Program-made: the position numbers and the translations under genes
Notes under the pieces: model-generated
Told to the model about the DNA's origin: nothing
Database searches by the model: none
The model's input: only the letters and a program-made list of their open reading frames with translations
Assembly (NCBI GenBank): GCA_041191405.1
Contig: JBEEOW010000043.1
Span: 1-25,699, forward strand
DNA from: JBEEOW01 sp041191405
GTDB taxonomy: Bacteria; Bacteroidota; Bacteroidia; Cytophagales; UBA9547
DNA length: 25,699 bases
Direction: 5' to 3'
Part shown: piece after piece, positions 1 through 8,264 of the stretch
Numbering within the stretch: the stretch's first letter is position 1
How the letters are laid out: each line of letters starts with the position of its first letter

Positions 1-302
1 AAGCTTCGTAATAAATTTAAAATACATCTACAATCATATCAATATTTTGATTTAAATACAAAAAGTTTACTTTATAATTTAAAAGTAATTAGTCTTCACA
101 AAATTTATACAAATTGTATTCATTAATTAAGTATGATATTTTAAAGATAATAATTGCTTAATTATCAGAGAGTTTTTATTTTTATTGAAAAGGTTCTATT
201 TTTTATTAGTATAATTATATAATTTAAATAAGATATCATAGTAAATTTTTTACATAAAACATTTTATTTTTCTAAATATTTATTGAAAAAAAATGCATAT
301 CG

Positions 303-334
303 TTGCAATAAATATACTGAAATAATTATATTTG
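303..334 (+). promoter_or_regulatory. Bacteroidota-type promoter of the TerB-like gene
   Basis: A TTG (303-305) lies 21 bases before TATATTTG (327-334), matching the Bacteroidota -33/-7 pattern TTG-N19/21-TAnnTTTG. Transcription would begin near 340. That places the in-frame GTG at 336 in the promoter and supports the ATG at 360 as the start. The AT-rich DNA at 1-302 shows nothing else recognisable. Confidence 0.7.
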
Positions 335-359
335 TGTGGTAAACTTAAATAATAAGGCT

Positions 360-797
360 ATGTTTGGTTTTTTTGAAAGTGAGAAGACAAAGAAGAGAAA
401 AAGTCACTTACGTAATTTGGTTGCATTAGCAAAGCTAGACGGAGTTGTTTCTAAAGAAGAGTATAACTTTTTACTTAGAGTGGGTGATCGTTCTGGTGTG
501 AAACCATCTGAGGTGAAAGATATGATATCTAGAACTACCACAGTAAAGGTAACAAAACCAAGTAATAACCTTGAAAGGTTTGATATAATTTATGATTTAG
601 TTACAATGTCATTAGCTGATGGCAATATGGATGAGGATGAAATTGATTATTGTATCGATTTTGCTGCTCGTTTAGGTTTCCGTCCAGCAATTGCAGGTGT
701 ATTAACTCGTAAAATTGCTACAGATTTATTAAATGGATTAAGTAAAGAGCAAATTCAAGATGGAATTGCTTCATTCTTAACTATTAAGAAAAAATAA
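360..797 (+). CDS. TerB-like domain protein
   Basis: A 145-residue, mostly helical, acidic protein that resembles the tellurite-resistance TerB/DjlA N-terminal fold. Evidence is the segment LVALAKLDGVVSKEEYNFL near the start and a second acidic helix pair, SLADGNMDEDEIDYC, in the middle. Each half has the spaced acidic residues (D/E in DGxxxxxE) that TerB proteins use at their metal-binding face. There is no signal peptide, so it is probably cytoplasmic. An upstream in-frame GTG at 336 would add eight residues but falls inside the promoter, so ATG 360 is preferred. The gene is a single unit bounded by its own promoter and terminator. Members are often general stress-related proteins, and nothing here links this copy to tellurite. 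The family call is fairly firm; the function is unknown. Confidence 0.75.
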   Translation: MFGFFESEKTKKRKSHLRNLVALAKLDGVVSKEEYNFLLRVGDRSGVKPSEVKDMISRTTTVKVTKPSNNLERFDIIYDLVTMSLADGNMDEDEIDYCIDFAARLGFRPAIAGVLTRKIATDLLNGLSKEQIQDGIASFLTIKKK

Positions 798-821
798 TAA
801 AACTTTCAATTCTATTGACTT

Positions 822-854
822 AAGCTCAAGTACTCAATGTATTTGGGCTTTTTT
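822..854 (+). terminator. Rho-independent terminator after the TerB-like gene
   Basis: A 12-bp stem (822-833 with 839-850), including two G-U pairs and a five-base loop TCAAT, is followed by a T run ending at 854. It sits 25 bases after the stop codon. Confidence 0.8.
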
Positions 855-898
855 GTTGGTTTATATTTTTATTTTACAACACTTAAATTTATTTCAAA

Positions 899-1477
899 TT
901 GAAATCAAATATATTAAATAAACTAGGGATACCTGTTTCTGAATCAGAATTGGCAATTCCAAATGTCTTAAGTGTAAAAACTCCTTCAGCTGAAAATGTA
1001 GCAAATAGATTATTAGTACTTTCGTATATGATGGGAGTTTACTATGATGTAGCAGGGGAAGAGCTTGAAAATCAGTTACGTAAATATAAATTATATGCTC
1101 ATTTAACTGATAACGAAAAGTCTATCATTGCTAAAAAAGAATATACCGACGAGGATTTTATTGAAGTAGGTTGGTGGCAGGAATGTATTCAGGTATTGGC
1201 TTGGGCATTGGGTATTACCAACAAGATTGACCATACTGAGGATGCAGAAAGTGGCTTGGCTGAAAAACTTCCAATCATGAAAAAAAATGAAAGTTTTTTA
1301 GCAAATGCAAAGTTGAGAAGCAATGAAGAGTTGTATGCTGCTTACTTTGATTTATTTCATATTTACCAGTATTTACTTGAAAATGAGCATTTATTGTTAG
1401 ATGCTGATAGAGTGTTGGAACGTTACAGAGCTATTGCTTGGGTGGTAGGTGATTTAAAACATTGGGATAATGTATAA
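899..1477 (+). CDS. DUF4272 domain protein
   Basis: A 192-residue protein matching the DUF4272 pattern along its length. It has an N-terminal LNKLGIPV, a segment SAENVANRLLVLSYMMGV, LTDNEKSII, the tryptophan-rich WWQECIQVLAWALG core, LRSNEELYAAYFDLF, and a C-terminal ERYRAIAWVVGDLKHWDNV. No catalytic residues are known for this family and none can be argued here. No ATG lies near the family's usual N-terminus. The start is a TTG at 899, with an ATT at 887 the only in-frame alternative before an upstream stop. The last eight bases overlap the start of the flavoprotein gene, so the two are probably cotranscribed and translationally coupled. The role is unknown. Confidence 0.8.
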   Translation: MKSNILNKLGIPVSESELAIPNVLSVKTPSAENVANRLLVLSYMMGVYYDVAGEELENQLRKYKLYAHLTDNEKSIIAKKEYTDEDFIEVGWWQECIQVLAWALGITNKIDHTEDAESGLAEKLPIMKKNESFLANAKLRSNEELYAAYFDLFHIYQYLLENEHLLLDADRVLERYRAIAWVVGDLKHWDNV

Positions 1478-2708
1478 CAACATTAAACCTTTATTTGTAA
1501 TAATTGGAGGTGGGGCAGCTGGTTTTATGGCTGCCATTACTTGCAAAGAAAATGCACCAAATGCAAGGGTAATTATACTTGAAAAAAGTAAAAATGTACT
1601 TGCAAAAGTGAAGGTGTCAGGTGGGGGAAGGTGTAATGTTACAAATGCTGAAACAAATCCCGTAAAATTATCTAAATTTTATCCTCGAACACATAAGTTA
1701 CAACAAGATATTTTTAAGGAGTTTGGTTCAATTCAAACGGTAGAGTGGTTTAAAAAGAGAGGTGTAAAACTTCATACTGAGGCAGATGGACGAATGTTTC
1801 CTGAGTCAAATAATTCTGAAACTATTATTTATTGCTTAACTGAACAATGTAGAAAATTAGGTGTTGAAATTGTCGTTTCTACAAGTGTAAATAATATTAT
1901 TCCAATTGAAAATGAGGGTTTTAAATTGGTTTTGAATAATGATTCAGATTTAATTGCCAATAAAGTATTGATTGCCACAGGTGGAACTCCAAGTTTGGAT
2001 GGTTTTAAATGGTTATCAGGTTTGAAATTACCTATAGAAGCACCAATACCTTCGTTATTTACTTTTAATGTAGCCTCGCATCCATTGGTTTCATTGATGG
2101 GCTTAAGTGTAGAAAATGCCACAGTAAAAATAGTAGGTACAAATTTCTCAAATCAAGGTCCGCTGTTGATTACACATTGGGGATTTTCTGGTCCGGCGGT
2201 AATAAAGTTAAGTGCTTGGGCTGCAAAAGTATTAGCCGAAAAAAAATATTTATTTTCTATTATAATCAATTGGTTAGGCGCAGTTTCTGAGTTAAAAGCG
2301 ATTGAGCAATTAAATGATTTTAAAGCTAAGCATCCTCAAAAATTGGTTTTAGGTAATAGATTATTTGATATCCCTAGCCGACTTTGGGAATATTTTTGCA
2401 CAAATGCAGGTGTTTTACCGAATACAAAATGGTGTGAAATCAGTAAAAAGCAATTCAATAAATTGGTGCAAACTTTAGTGGCTGATTTGTATGAAATTAA
2501 AGGGAAAACAACTTTTAAAGAAGAGTTTGTTACTGCAGGTGGCATTTCGCTTGAAGCTATCAATATGTTAACTATGGAAAGTAAAACATACAAAAACTTG
2601 TATTTTGCAGGAGAAATAATGAATATTGACGGTGTTACTGGTGGTTTTAATTTTCAACACGCCTGGACAAGCGGTTATTTAGCAGGTAAAAATATGGCTG
2701 GAAAATGA
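1470..2708 (+). CDS. NAD(P)/FAD-dependent oxidoreductase, BaiN/HI0933 family
   Basis: A 412-residue flavoprotein of the YhiN/HI0933/BaiN family. The N-terminal Rossmann motif GGGAAG (residues 13-18) binds the FAD ADP moiety, with a following acidic residue near 38 (LEKS). The family signature SGGGRCNVTN is at about 50-59. The C-terminal GEIMNIDGVTGGFNFQHAWTSGYLAG is the second FAD-binding segment characteristic of the family. The length is normal. BaiN in gut clostridia has been linked to bile-acid dehydroxylation, but that substrate should not be transferred here; most members have no proven substrate. It follows and overlaps the DUF4272 gene. A hairpin 8 bp beyond the stop codon can end the transcript. 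Confidence 0.88.
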   Translation: MYNNIKPLFVIIGGGAAGFMAAITCKENAPNARVIILEKSKNVLAKVKVSGGGRCNVTNAETNPVKLSKFYPRTHKLQQDIFKEFGSIQTVEWFKKRGVKLHTEADGRMFPESNNSETIIYCLTEQCRKLGVEIVVSTSVNNIIPIENEGFKLVLNNDSDLIANKVLIATGGTPSLDGFKWLSGLKLPIEAPIPSLFTFNVASHPLVSLMGLSVENATVKIVGTNFSNQGPLLITHWGFSGPAVIKLSAWAAKVLAEKKYLFSIIINWLGAVSELKAIEQLNDFKAKHPQKLVLGNRLFDIPSRLWEYFCTNAGVLPNTKWCEISKKQFNKLVQTLVADLYEIKGKTTFKEEFVTAGGISLEAINMLTMESKTYKNLYFAGEIMNIDGVTGGFNFQHAWTSGYLAGKNMAGK

Positions 2709-2715
2709 TGTTTTT

Positions 2716-2738
2716 AGAGATGGGCTATACCCATCTCT
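2716..2738. terminator. Hairpin between convergent genes
   Basis: A perfect 9-bp stem, AGAGATGGG/CCCATCTCT, with loop CTATA. It lies between the flavoprotein gene (+) and the WG-repeat gene (-). Only short T-rich tracts flank it on either side, so it may serve both strands weakly. Confidence 0.6.
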
Positions 2739-2769
2739 GTGTTATTTCCCTTAAAGGTCTAATTATTTA

Positions 2770-5700
2770 CTACTTTTTCACTGCCACCGCAGTATTATTA
2801 ACAGGGTCAAAATAGATGTTGTCATATTCAATTTGGGTAATTAAATCGCCTTTGAGGTTACAAACTCCATATTTATTGCCTTGTTTTACAGCTACAAAGC
2901 GTGTTCCTAACATTGCTACTTCGTCATATTTGGTAAATACAAATTCTTCGCCTTTTGGGTTTAACATGCCCCAATGGTTGTTTCTTTGTATGGCATAAAA
3001 ACCATCGTTTTGATGTACTACTTTGCTATACAATGTTTTACATGCAATTTCTCCTTTTTTGTTTGTAAAGCCCCATTTGCCAGCTTTGTTTACTGCACCC
3101 AATCCGCCTTGGTATTGCATAACAGAATCATAATAAGGTTGCACCCAAAGAAATTCGCCTTTGTCAATATATCCCCATTTGTCTTTTAGGTTTATTGCAC
3201 ACATGTCTTCATGAAAATGAGCTGTTTTGTTGTAGCGAGTGGCTACTCTTAGTTTACCATTTTCATCAATAAAACCTAATAATCCCATATAAGTAACTCT
3301 TGCAAAACCATTAGAGTAATGCTCTATTTTTTCATATTTAGGTTTGGCATAAAGTACTTGTTTCCCATTTGGTTTAAAAGCCCTAAATAATGAATCTGTA
3401 AATGCAACTAACATATTTTCAGACCAATGTGCATTTGGAATGCTGTCAATTAAATCGCCCCAAACTACTATTCCATCAGGGTTAATTAAAGAAAGATTAT
3501 GGTTGTTGTTTTCGTATCCGATAAATAATCCATTTGGAGATAAATCTAGTTTATCGTAGCAAAATGGCAAGGTTTGTTCGCCTTTGTGATTTAATAAACC
3601 ATATTTGTTACTTGATTTACAAAGAATTGTGTTTTCTGCAATGATTTTTAAACTATCGTAATGATGTTTGTTTACAATTTCTCCGTTTTTGTTGATAAGT
3701 AATTGTACATTTTCTTTGGTTACAAGCGCTAAATTGTGAGTGAAATGTTGATTGATTTTTGTAAACTGAAATGGAATAATTTGGTCGGTTTCATGGTTAT
3801 AAAATCCCCAATAATCTCCACGTTTAATTGGATACATTTCATTGCTTGGTGATTGTATTTCAGGATGTTTTATTTCTAATACAGTTTTTCCTAAACTATC
3901 AGTTAATCCCCATTTTGGTATTTGCGAAACAACTACCTTTGTATGGCCATAATCGTGAATTTCTTTGCCTTTGATGCGTATTAATTTTGAACTAGAATCT
4001 TGTACTAAGCTATCGTACTCACATGGTAGCAAAAACTTACCTTGAAGGTTTATTAAACCAAATTTTCCATTTTGTTTTACTACCGATGAACCATTTTTAA
4101 ATGAACCAATGTAGTTAAAAGTGTTAGCCAAAATTACTTTTCCATCAGTATTCATCAATCCATAATATCCATTTAAACCATAAATGAACAAACCTTTTGC
4201 TGCTGCTTTAAATTCATCGTATTGGTGTAATGCAATCTGGGTTGAGTCATCAATAATGGCATAAGAATTAAAGGTAACTAAATCATAGCCTTCATTATTA
4301 TTTGGTGTGATTGATTTGTAAATTGGTTCGTAAATTACTCTTCCATAGGTATTTACTAAACCCCATTTTCCAAGCTTGTCAACTTTTAATTCTTTTTCAT
4401 TGAGTAAAATATAATCATTGTAAGCACATTGATGAATGATTTTACCTTTATTATCTGCGAAACCCCATAGGTAATTCTCATTTTGTAAGGCTATTAAATT
4501 GGGAGTAAGTGGACGTATTTGTCTGTAAATAAACGGACTTAACTCTTTGCCCATTTTATCTGAAAAACCAAGTCTGATACTTAATTCGGCAGGTTTTACA
4601 GATATCATAATGTAATGCCCAGTGATTGCAATGCCATTTTTGAAATTTTGAATTAATGCATCGTAATTATGTGGTAAAATTATTTTTCCTTTTGTATCAA
4701 AAAATCCCCAAACACCCTCCGGGTGATAACCATAAATTTCGGTTTTATTGGTAGCAATTAAACCTTCGGTAGGAGGGAGAATGGTGTTGTATTCCTGTGG
4801 AATAATTACTTTATTTTTCACAGAAACTACACCCCAAAAACCTTTTTTGTTTTGTACAGCAATCAGATTATCAACTACATATTTGCCTTTTAAACTATCT
4901 TGTTGCCAACCAATATGATGATATTTTGCTTCTAAAATTTGTTTTCCTTTGGTATCAATTAATCCCCATAATGAATCAATTTTAACACGAGCATAATTAT
5001 TGGTAAATGCTTCGGCTTCTTTGTAATACTGTTGATTTAATGGCGTAAAATCTGGCTTAAGGTATTGATAACCAATTGAATCATTTTTTACTAACCAATA
5101 ATTGTTTTCTAAATGTTGAATACTTGCATAGTTTGGTTTAATTCTCTGAATACCAGTACTATCAATTAATCCCCAATGCGATTTTACTTTAACCAACCAT
5201 GATTTTTGAATACTCGGGATAATACTGTCGATTTGTAAGTTGTTAGCAATTAAATTTTTGCCATCTAAAATAGATTTGTAAGGATTTTTTAAAATCCATT
5301 TATTGCTTTGTAGTAATTTTACACCAATATATGATTCATTGTTGAATTCATTTAAAACAGGATAGGTTTTGTAAGTATTTGGAATTGAGTCAATAGCTGA
5401 TTTTATGGTGTCGGTTTGGTATTGAAGTACAAAGAATTTCCATCTGTTTTGATAATGAATATTTTCTTTATGAAAACAAAGTGTTGAATCTTGAAAACGA
5501 ATAGTGTCGTTAGTTAAAGTAGTAATTTTTTCAGAAATCAATAAGGCAATTTTTCCATCAGAATCAGGGCCGATAGTATGCGTAAAAATGGGAGTATGAA
5601 CTTGTTCGCCTTTTGAAGTTAAAATTACATCGTGACCAAGCCAATGTTTAGCTACCGCCACATTGCCTTTAAAAGTAGTGTGATACAAATATTGAGGGGA

Positions 5701-5865
5701 AATTTGCCAAGAAGAATCTTCGCAAGTATTTGATTTTAAACCCCATTGATTACGAACTGAATCTAAACAAAAAACGCTTTGTGCTTGTAACTGAACATGC
5801 AAACACAAGGCAAGAAATAGCATTATTAACCTCATTCTCAAAATTAATAAGAATATTTGTTTCAA
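2770..5865 (-). CDS. Large secreted WG-repeat protein
   Basis: A 1031-residue protein built almost wholly of about 19 divergent WG (KWG) repeats. Each is roughly 45-55 residues and follows the pattern (K/N/S)-x-WG-(L/F)-x-(D/N)-x-x-G-(K/E)-x-(I/V)-(I/L)-P-x-x-Y-(D/N)-x-(I/L). Clear examples begin SHWGLIDSTG, GVWGFFDTKG, GKWGLVNTYG and GKWGFTNKKG. The N-terminus has a hydrophobic stretch ending LHVQLQAQS, which is a signal peptide with an AxA-like cleavage site. Start codons at residues 1, 11 and 15 are all possible; 1 gives the longest leader. WG repeats form beta-rich units thought to mediate binding, and no enzyme domain or type IX sorting tail is visible. The gene starts 24 bp after the DUF1330-like gene and is probably cotranscribed with it. 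The binding partner is unknown. Confidence 0.85.
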   Translation of the reverse strand: MKQIFLLILRMRLIMLFLALCLHVQLQAQSVFCLDSVRNQWGLKSNTCEDSSWQISPQYLYHTTFKGNVAVAKHWLGHDVILTSKGEQVHTPIFTHTIGPDSDGKIALLISEKITTLTNDTIRFQDSTLCFHKENIHYQNRWKFFVLQYQTDTIKSAIDSIPNTYKTYPVLNEFNNESYIGVKLLQSNKWILKNPYKSILDGKNLIANNLQIDSIIPSIQKSWLVKVKSHWGLIDSTGIQRIKPNYASIQHLENNYWLVKNDSIGYQYLKPDFTPLNQQYYKEAEAFTNNYARVKIDSLWGLIDTKGKQILEAKYHHIGWQQDSLKGKYVVDNLIAVQNKKGFWGVVSVKNKVIIPQEYNTILPPTEGLIATNKTEIYGYHPEGVWGFFDTKGKIILPHNYDALIQNFKNGIAITGHYIMISVKPAELSIRLGFSDKMGKELSPFIYRQIRPLTPNLIALQNENYLWGFADNKGKIIHQCAYNDYILLNEKELKVDKLGKWGLVNTYGRVIYEPIYKSITPNNNEGYDLVTFNSYAIIDDSTQIALHQYDEFKAAAKGLFIYGLNGYYGLMNTDGKVILANTFNYIGSFKNGSSVVKQNGKFGLINLQGKFLLPCEYDSLVQDSSSKLIRIKGKEIHDYGHTKVVVSQIPKWGLTDSLGKTVLEIKHPEIQSPSNEMYPIKRGDYWGFYNHETDQIIPFQFTKINQHFTHNLALVTKENVQLLINKNGEIVNKHHYDSLKIIAENTILCKSSNKYGLLNHKGEQTLPFCYDKLDLSPNGLFIGYENNNHNLSLINPDGIVVWGDLIDSIPNAHWSENMLVAFTDSLFRAFKPNGKQVLYAKPKYEKIEHYSNGFARVTYMGLLGFIDENGKLRVATRYNKTAHFHEDMCAINLKDKWGYIDKGEFLWVQPYYDSVMQYQGGLGAVNKAGKWGFTNKKGEIACKTLYSKVVHQNDGFYAIQRNNHWGMLNPKGEEFVFTKYDEVAMLGTRFVAVKQGNKYGVCNLKGDLITQIEYDNIYFDPVNNTAVAVKK

Positions 5866-5889
5866 TGCGTATTTGTAATGAAATGTTTG

Positions 5890-6195
5890 CTAAAGTTTAT
5901 GACCTTGAATCATTAAAGTTGATTTTATTGATTGTTCTTTAAGGTGTAAAAACGATTTTCGTTCTTCATCTAGTTTGAAATTTTCAAAATCGTTCAAACT
6001 ATCAAATTCAACAATATGAATTTCGTAAGGAGTTTCAATAGAGGAATCTATAATTGAATTTTTGTCAGGCCTTACTCTTAATAAAAGTCTGCCATTATAT
6101 TTGGAGATAATTGGAATGGCTAACGATTCAAATTCTTGAAATACTGTTTCTTGATTTTGATTGAGATAAATCAATTGGGTAATGTATATTTTCAT
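5890..6195 (-). CDS. DUF1330-like dimeric alpha/beta-barrel protein
   Basis: A 101-residue cytoplasmic protein. The arrangement MKIYITQLIYL, a central PYEIHIVEFDSLNDFENF and C-terminal ERKSFLHLKEQSIKSTLMI fits the dimeric ferredoxin-like fold of DUF1330 and antibiotic-monooxygenase-like proteins. No catalytic residue is identifiable. Its ATG lies two bases after the stop of the GNAT remnant, and the WG gene starts 24 bp downstream, so the three once formed an operon. The reaction and substrate are unknown. Confidence 0.65.
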   Translation of the reverse strand: MKIYITQLIYLNQNQETVFQEFESLAIPIISKYNGRLLLRVRPDKNSIIDSSIETPYEIHIVEFDSLNDFENFKLDEERKSFLHLKEQSIKSTLMIQGHKL

Positions 6196-6197
6196 TC

Positions 6198-6440
6198 TTA
6201 TAAATACTTTATCATTTTGATATTGGCACGTTCGTAAAGTCCAGATTCTAATTCAATTTCATTGAAGCCGAATTTTTGGTATAAATGTATAGCTGAACTT
6301 AGTTGAGTGTTCGAATATAAAACTAATGATTTAATTTTTAATGCATTCGCTTTATTTATACAATGGACTATTAGTTTCTCGCCAATTCCTAAACCTTGAT
6401 ATTTTTCTGATTTTAATAAATATTGTATATTTGTAAGGTA
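6198..6440 (-). pseudogene. C-terminal remnant of a GNAT N-acetyltransferase
   Basis: An 80-codon open stretch without a start codon encodes the C-terminal half of a GNAT domain. It contains the acetyl-CoA loop YQGLGIGEKLI (the R/Q-x-x-G-x-G/A motif) followed by LVLYSNTQLSSAIHLYQKFGF and an ending YERANIKMIKYL, a standard GNAT C-terminus. The frame closes at a TAA (6441-6443) just upstream, and no ATG exists before the loop. The N-terminal 70 or so residues of a normal ~150-residue enzyme are therefore missing. Homology stops close to the promoter of the divergent 48-residue gene, which suggests the insertion or rearrangement that brought that gene also cut off this one. The remnant's stop codon is 2 bp from the DUF1330-like start. 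Confidence 0.7.
6426..6433 (+). promoter_or_regulatory. -7 element before the 48-residue gene
   Basis: TATATTTG matches TAnnTTTG and lies 24 bases before the ATG at 6458. No convincing -33 TTG is seen at the usual distance. Confidence 0.4.
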
Positions 6441-6457
6441 TTATAAATTATAGAGAT

Positions 6458-6604
6458 ATGAGTACCATTACTTTAAATCTTAATGATAAAAAAACATATA
6501 ATCCAGCATTTGTTTCTAAAATTTTAGAAAGCAAGGAACAATCCAATAAAGGAAAAGTTACAAGAGTTGAAAAGGATAATTTGAAAGAATTTTTAGGTTT
6601 GTAA
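6458..6604 (+). CDS. Small basic protein, 48 residues
   Basis: The reading frame starts MSTITLNLNDKKTYNPAF and ends NLKEFLGL. It contains VSKILESKEQSNKGKVTRVE and no hydrophobic segment. The beta-strand-then-helix layout with many Lys residues resembles the small DUF2683-type or antitoxin-like proteins common in Bacteroidota, but the match is by eye only. Support that it is real comes from a TAnnTTTG element upstream and a strong terminator beginning eight bases after its stop. It is divergent from the GNAT remnant. No toxin partner is recognisable on the same strand. The function is unknown. Confidence 0.6.
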   Translation: MSTITLNLNDKKTYNPAFVSKILESKEQSNKGKVTRVEKDNLKEFLGL

Positions 6605-6611
6605 AAAATAA

Positions 6612-6638
6612 AAAAGGTGGCTTGTTTGGCCACCTTTT
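6612..6638. terminator. Bidirectional rho-independent terminator
   Basis: A 10-bp stem, AAAAGGTGGC/GCCACCTTTT, with a seven-base loop, has an A run on the left and a T run on the right. It ends the 48-residue gene (+) and the 59-residue gene (-), whose stop codons are 8 and 4 bases away. Confidence 0.85.
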
Positions 6639-6641
6639 AAA

Positions 6642-6821
6642 TTAAATGTTATTGCTTTTATTATCAATACTTTTTTTAATTGATTCAATTAGCCCTTCTT
6701 CAGTAATAGGGTCATTACCATTAATTTGAATTACTTCTGTATCTGTAAAAACTTTTAATTTTTTTTGAAGGTGTTTTAAAGTTTCAATTAAAACATTTTT
6801 ATAATTAATATTATTCTCCAT
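6642..6821 (-). CDS. Small hypothetical protein, 59 residues
   Basis: The frame reads from MENNINYKNVLIETLKHLQK to SIKKSIDNKSNNI. It is hydrophilic, begins with a probable amphipathic helix and has an acidic NGNDPITEEG turn in the middle. It has no match I recognise. Its stop abuts a shared terminator, and it lies 39 bp after the 76-residue gene on the same strand, so the two probably form the end of one transcript with the LamG gene. Confidence 0.55.
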   Translation of the reverse strand: MENNINYKNVLIETLKHLQKKLKVFTDTEVIQINGNDPITEEGLIESIKKSIDNKSNNI

Positions 6822-6860
6822 AATTACTTAATTTAGATTGAATTATAACTGTTGTTGATA

Positions 6861-7091
6861 TTAAACGATTTTACAAACTGCGTTAATAGAACAACCTGTG
6901 GTTAAAATTCTTTGATTAATATTTTTTTTTCGTTCACTAAGAGTATAACCCTCAAAAGTATTATTAACAATATTAGTCACAAGAAATGCACTGTAAACTA
7001 ATTTACAGATTGTTTCTCCTTTTTCTTCGTATCGAAAATAAATGTCGATTGGTGTCTGATTAGCTATTGCACTTTGTAATTTCTTTAACAT
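6861..7091 (-). CDS. Small hypothetical protein, 76 residues
   Basis: A 76-residue protein beginning MLKKLQSAIANQTPIDIYFRYEE. A run of alternating hydrophobic residues, then FEGYTLSERKKNINQRILTTGCSINAV, suggests a small beta-barrel. The order (AI-x-x-x-x-x-IDIYFRY, then GYxLSER, then an R-rich strand) loosely recalls WYL domains, which bind ligands or nucleic acid, but the WYL triad itself is absent. It starts 33 bp after the stop of the LamG gene on the same strand with no promoter seen between them. The function is unknown. Confidence 0.5.
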   Translation of the reverse strand: MLKKLQSAIANQTPIDIYFRYEEKGETICKLVYSAFLVTNIVNNTFEGYTLSERKKNINQRILTTGCSINAVCKIV

Positions 7092-7124
7092 AACTATTAT
7101 TTATTATTTAAATTAAACTCATAC

Positions 7125-8159
7125 CTACTCCAAAACTAATTTTCTTGTATCTAACACATTATTACTTAAATCAAGGATTTTGATAAAATACAAACCACTT
7201 GCACCTAGTGAATTTACATTAACTTGTAAACTGTTATTTGACAATGAATTAGTGTATAATACTTGACCTAATTGATTGGTTATTTGAATTGAATAACTAG
7301 CATTTGGATTACTAACTGAAATATTCAAAACATCTTTTGCTGGGTTTGGATATACTTTTACTAAACCAAAATTATCAGGTATAGTATTTAAGCCTGTAAT
7401 TTTACCAATTTTCAAAGTATCTGTTACTGATATTGTTGATAAACATTGGTTTTCATTATATAAAGCTAATATTTCAGTTTGATTTAAGGCTCTGTTATAA
7501 ATTCTAATATCATCTAATGAACCATTATAAAAGTTATCTCCAATATTAGAACTCCAATATCTGCCAAAATTTAGGGAACCATTGATACAAGAATCTATAT
7601 TACCTCCAATTGGTTTAAATGAATTAATTAATTGGTTATTAATGTAGTAATTCATGTTTGTGCCATCGTAATTTACTACAATGTGTTGCCAATTGTTATA
7701 TTTAATTGAATTTTTATTTAAAATACATCTTTGCCATCCACTTCCTGCTACACAATTACTATTTCTTTTAATTTCAAAATTTGAAATACCAGTCGAATCC
7801 ATACCAATAAGATATTGTTCTCCATTTGACGTATTCAACTGTGTTTTTGAAAGTATTACACAATTAGTTTTATTTGGTTTTAACCATAAAGATATTGTTA
7901 AGTTTTTTACTCTTAACGAGCTATTATCAGAAACAATTATGTAATTATTCTTACCATCAAAACTATATGCTGAATTTGGATTACCAAATCTATCAATGGT
8001 TAATGTAGCACCGTTTACTGTTCCATTGTTACTGTTATCAGAATAATCATTTGCATTGCCACTAAAAGGATACCAAGCTACTAAACCTTTTACAGGTATT
8101 TGTGCATAAGTTAGATAACTTACTAAAATTAAGGATGTGATTGTAATTAGTTTTTTCAT
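7125..8159 (-). CDS. LamG-domain protein secreted by the type IX system
   Basis: A 344-residue exported protein. Residues 1-19 form a signal peptide (MKKLITITSLILVSYLTYA, cut before Q). A concanavalin A-like/LamG domain spans about 25-235. It starts GLVAWYPFSGNANDYSDNS and includes YSFDGKNNYIIV, LTISLWLKP, WQHIVVNYDG, FNGSLDD-type turns and DDIRIYNRALNQTEILALY. These domains bind carbohydrate or protein ligands outside the cell. The last ~80 residues (VKVYPNPAKDVLNISV through LYFIKILDLSNNVLDTRKLVLE) are a type A C-terminal sorting domain, removed on passage through the T9SS. Seven cysteine-poor strands and no catalytic domain suggest a cell-surface or released binding protein. The two small genes downstream may share its transcript. 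Confidence 0.85.
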   Translation of the reverse strand: MKKLITITSLILVSYLTYAQIPVKGLVAWYPFSGNANDYSDNSNNGTVNGATLTIDRFGNPNSAYSFDGKNNYIIVSDNSSLRVKNLTISLWLKPNKTNCVILSKTQLNTSNGEQYLIGMDSTGISNFEIKRNSNCVAGSGWQRCILNKNSIKYNNWQHIVVNYDGTNMNYYINNQLINSFKPIGGNIDSCINGSLNFGRYWSSNIGDNFYNGSLDDIRIYNRALNQTEILALYNENQCLSTISVTDTLKIGKITGLNTIPDNFGLVKVYPNPAKDVLNISVSNPNASYSIQITNQLGQVLYTNSLSNNSLQVNVNSLGASGLYFIKILDLSNNVLDTRKLVLE

Positions 8160-8184
8160 TTTTGATTATTTTTATAGTATAACG

Positions 8185-8192
8185 CAAACCTA
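8185..8192 (-). promoter_or_regulatory. -7 element of the LamG gene
   Basis: On the minus strand this reads TAGGTTTG (TAnnTTTG), 25 bases before the ATG at 8159. No clear -33 TTG is seen. Confidence 0.4.
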
Positions 8193-8264
8193 CTTTTATT
8201 TTTTCTTGGTTATTATTCATATTGTGGGTAAATTCGCCACATACTGAATAATTTATTTGTCATT

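Noticed and set aside
336..359. GTG start eight codons upstream for the TerB-like protein
   Set aside because: It lies at the transcription start region of a good promoter (TATATTTG 327-334), so ATG 360 is preferred.
6861..7091. Firm WYL-domain assignment for the 76-residue protein
   Set aside because: Only the strand order is similar; the W-Y-L residues are missing and the protein is too short for confidence.
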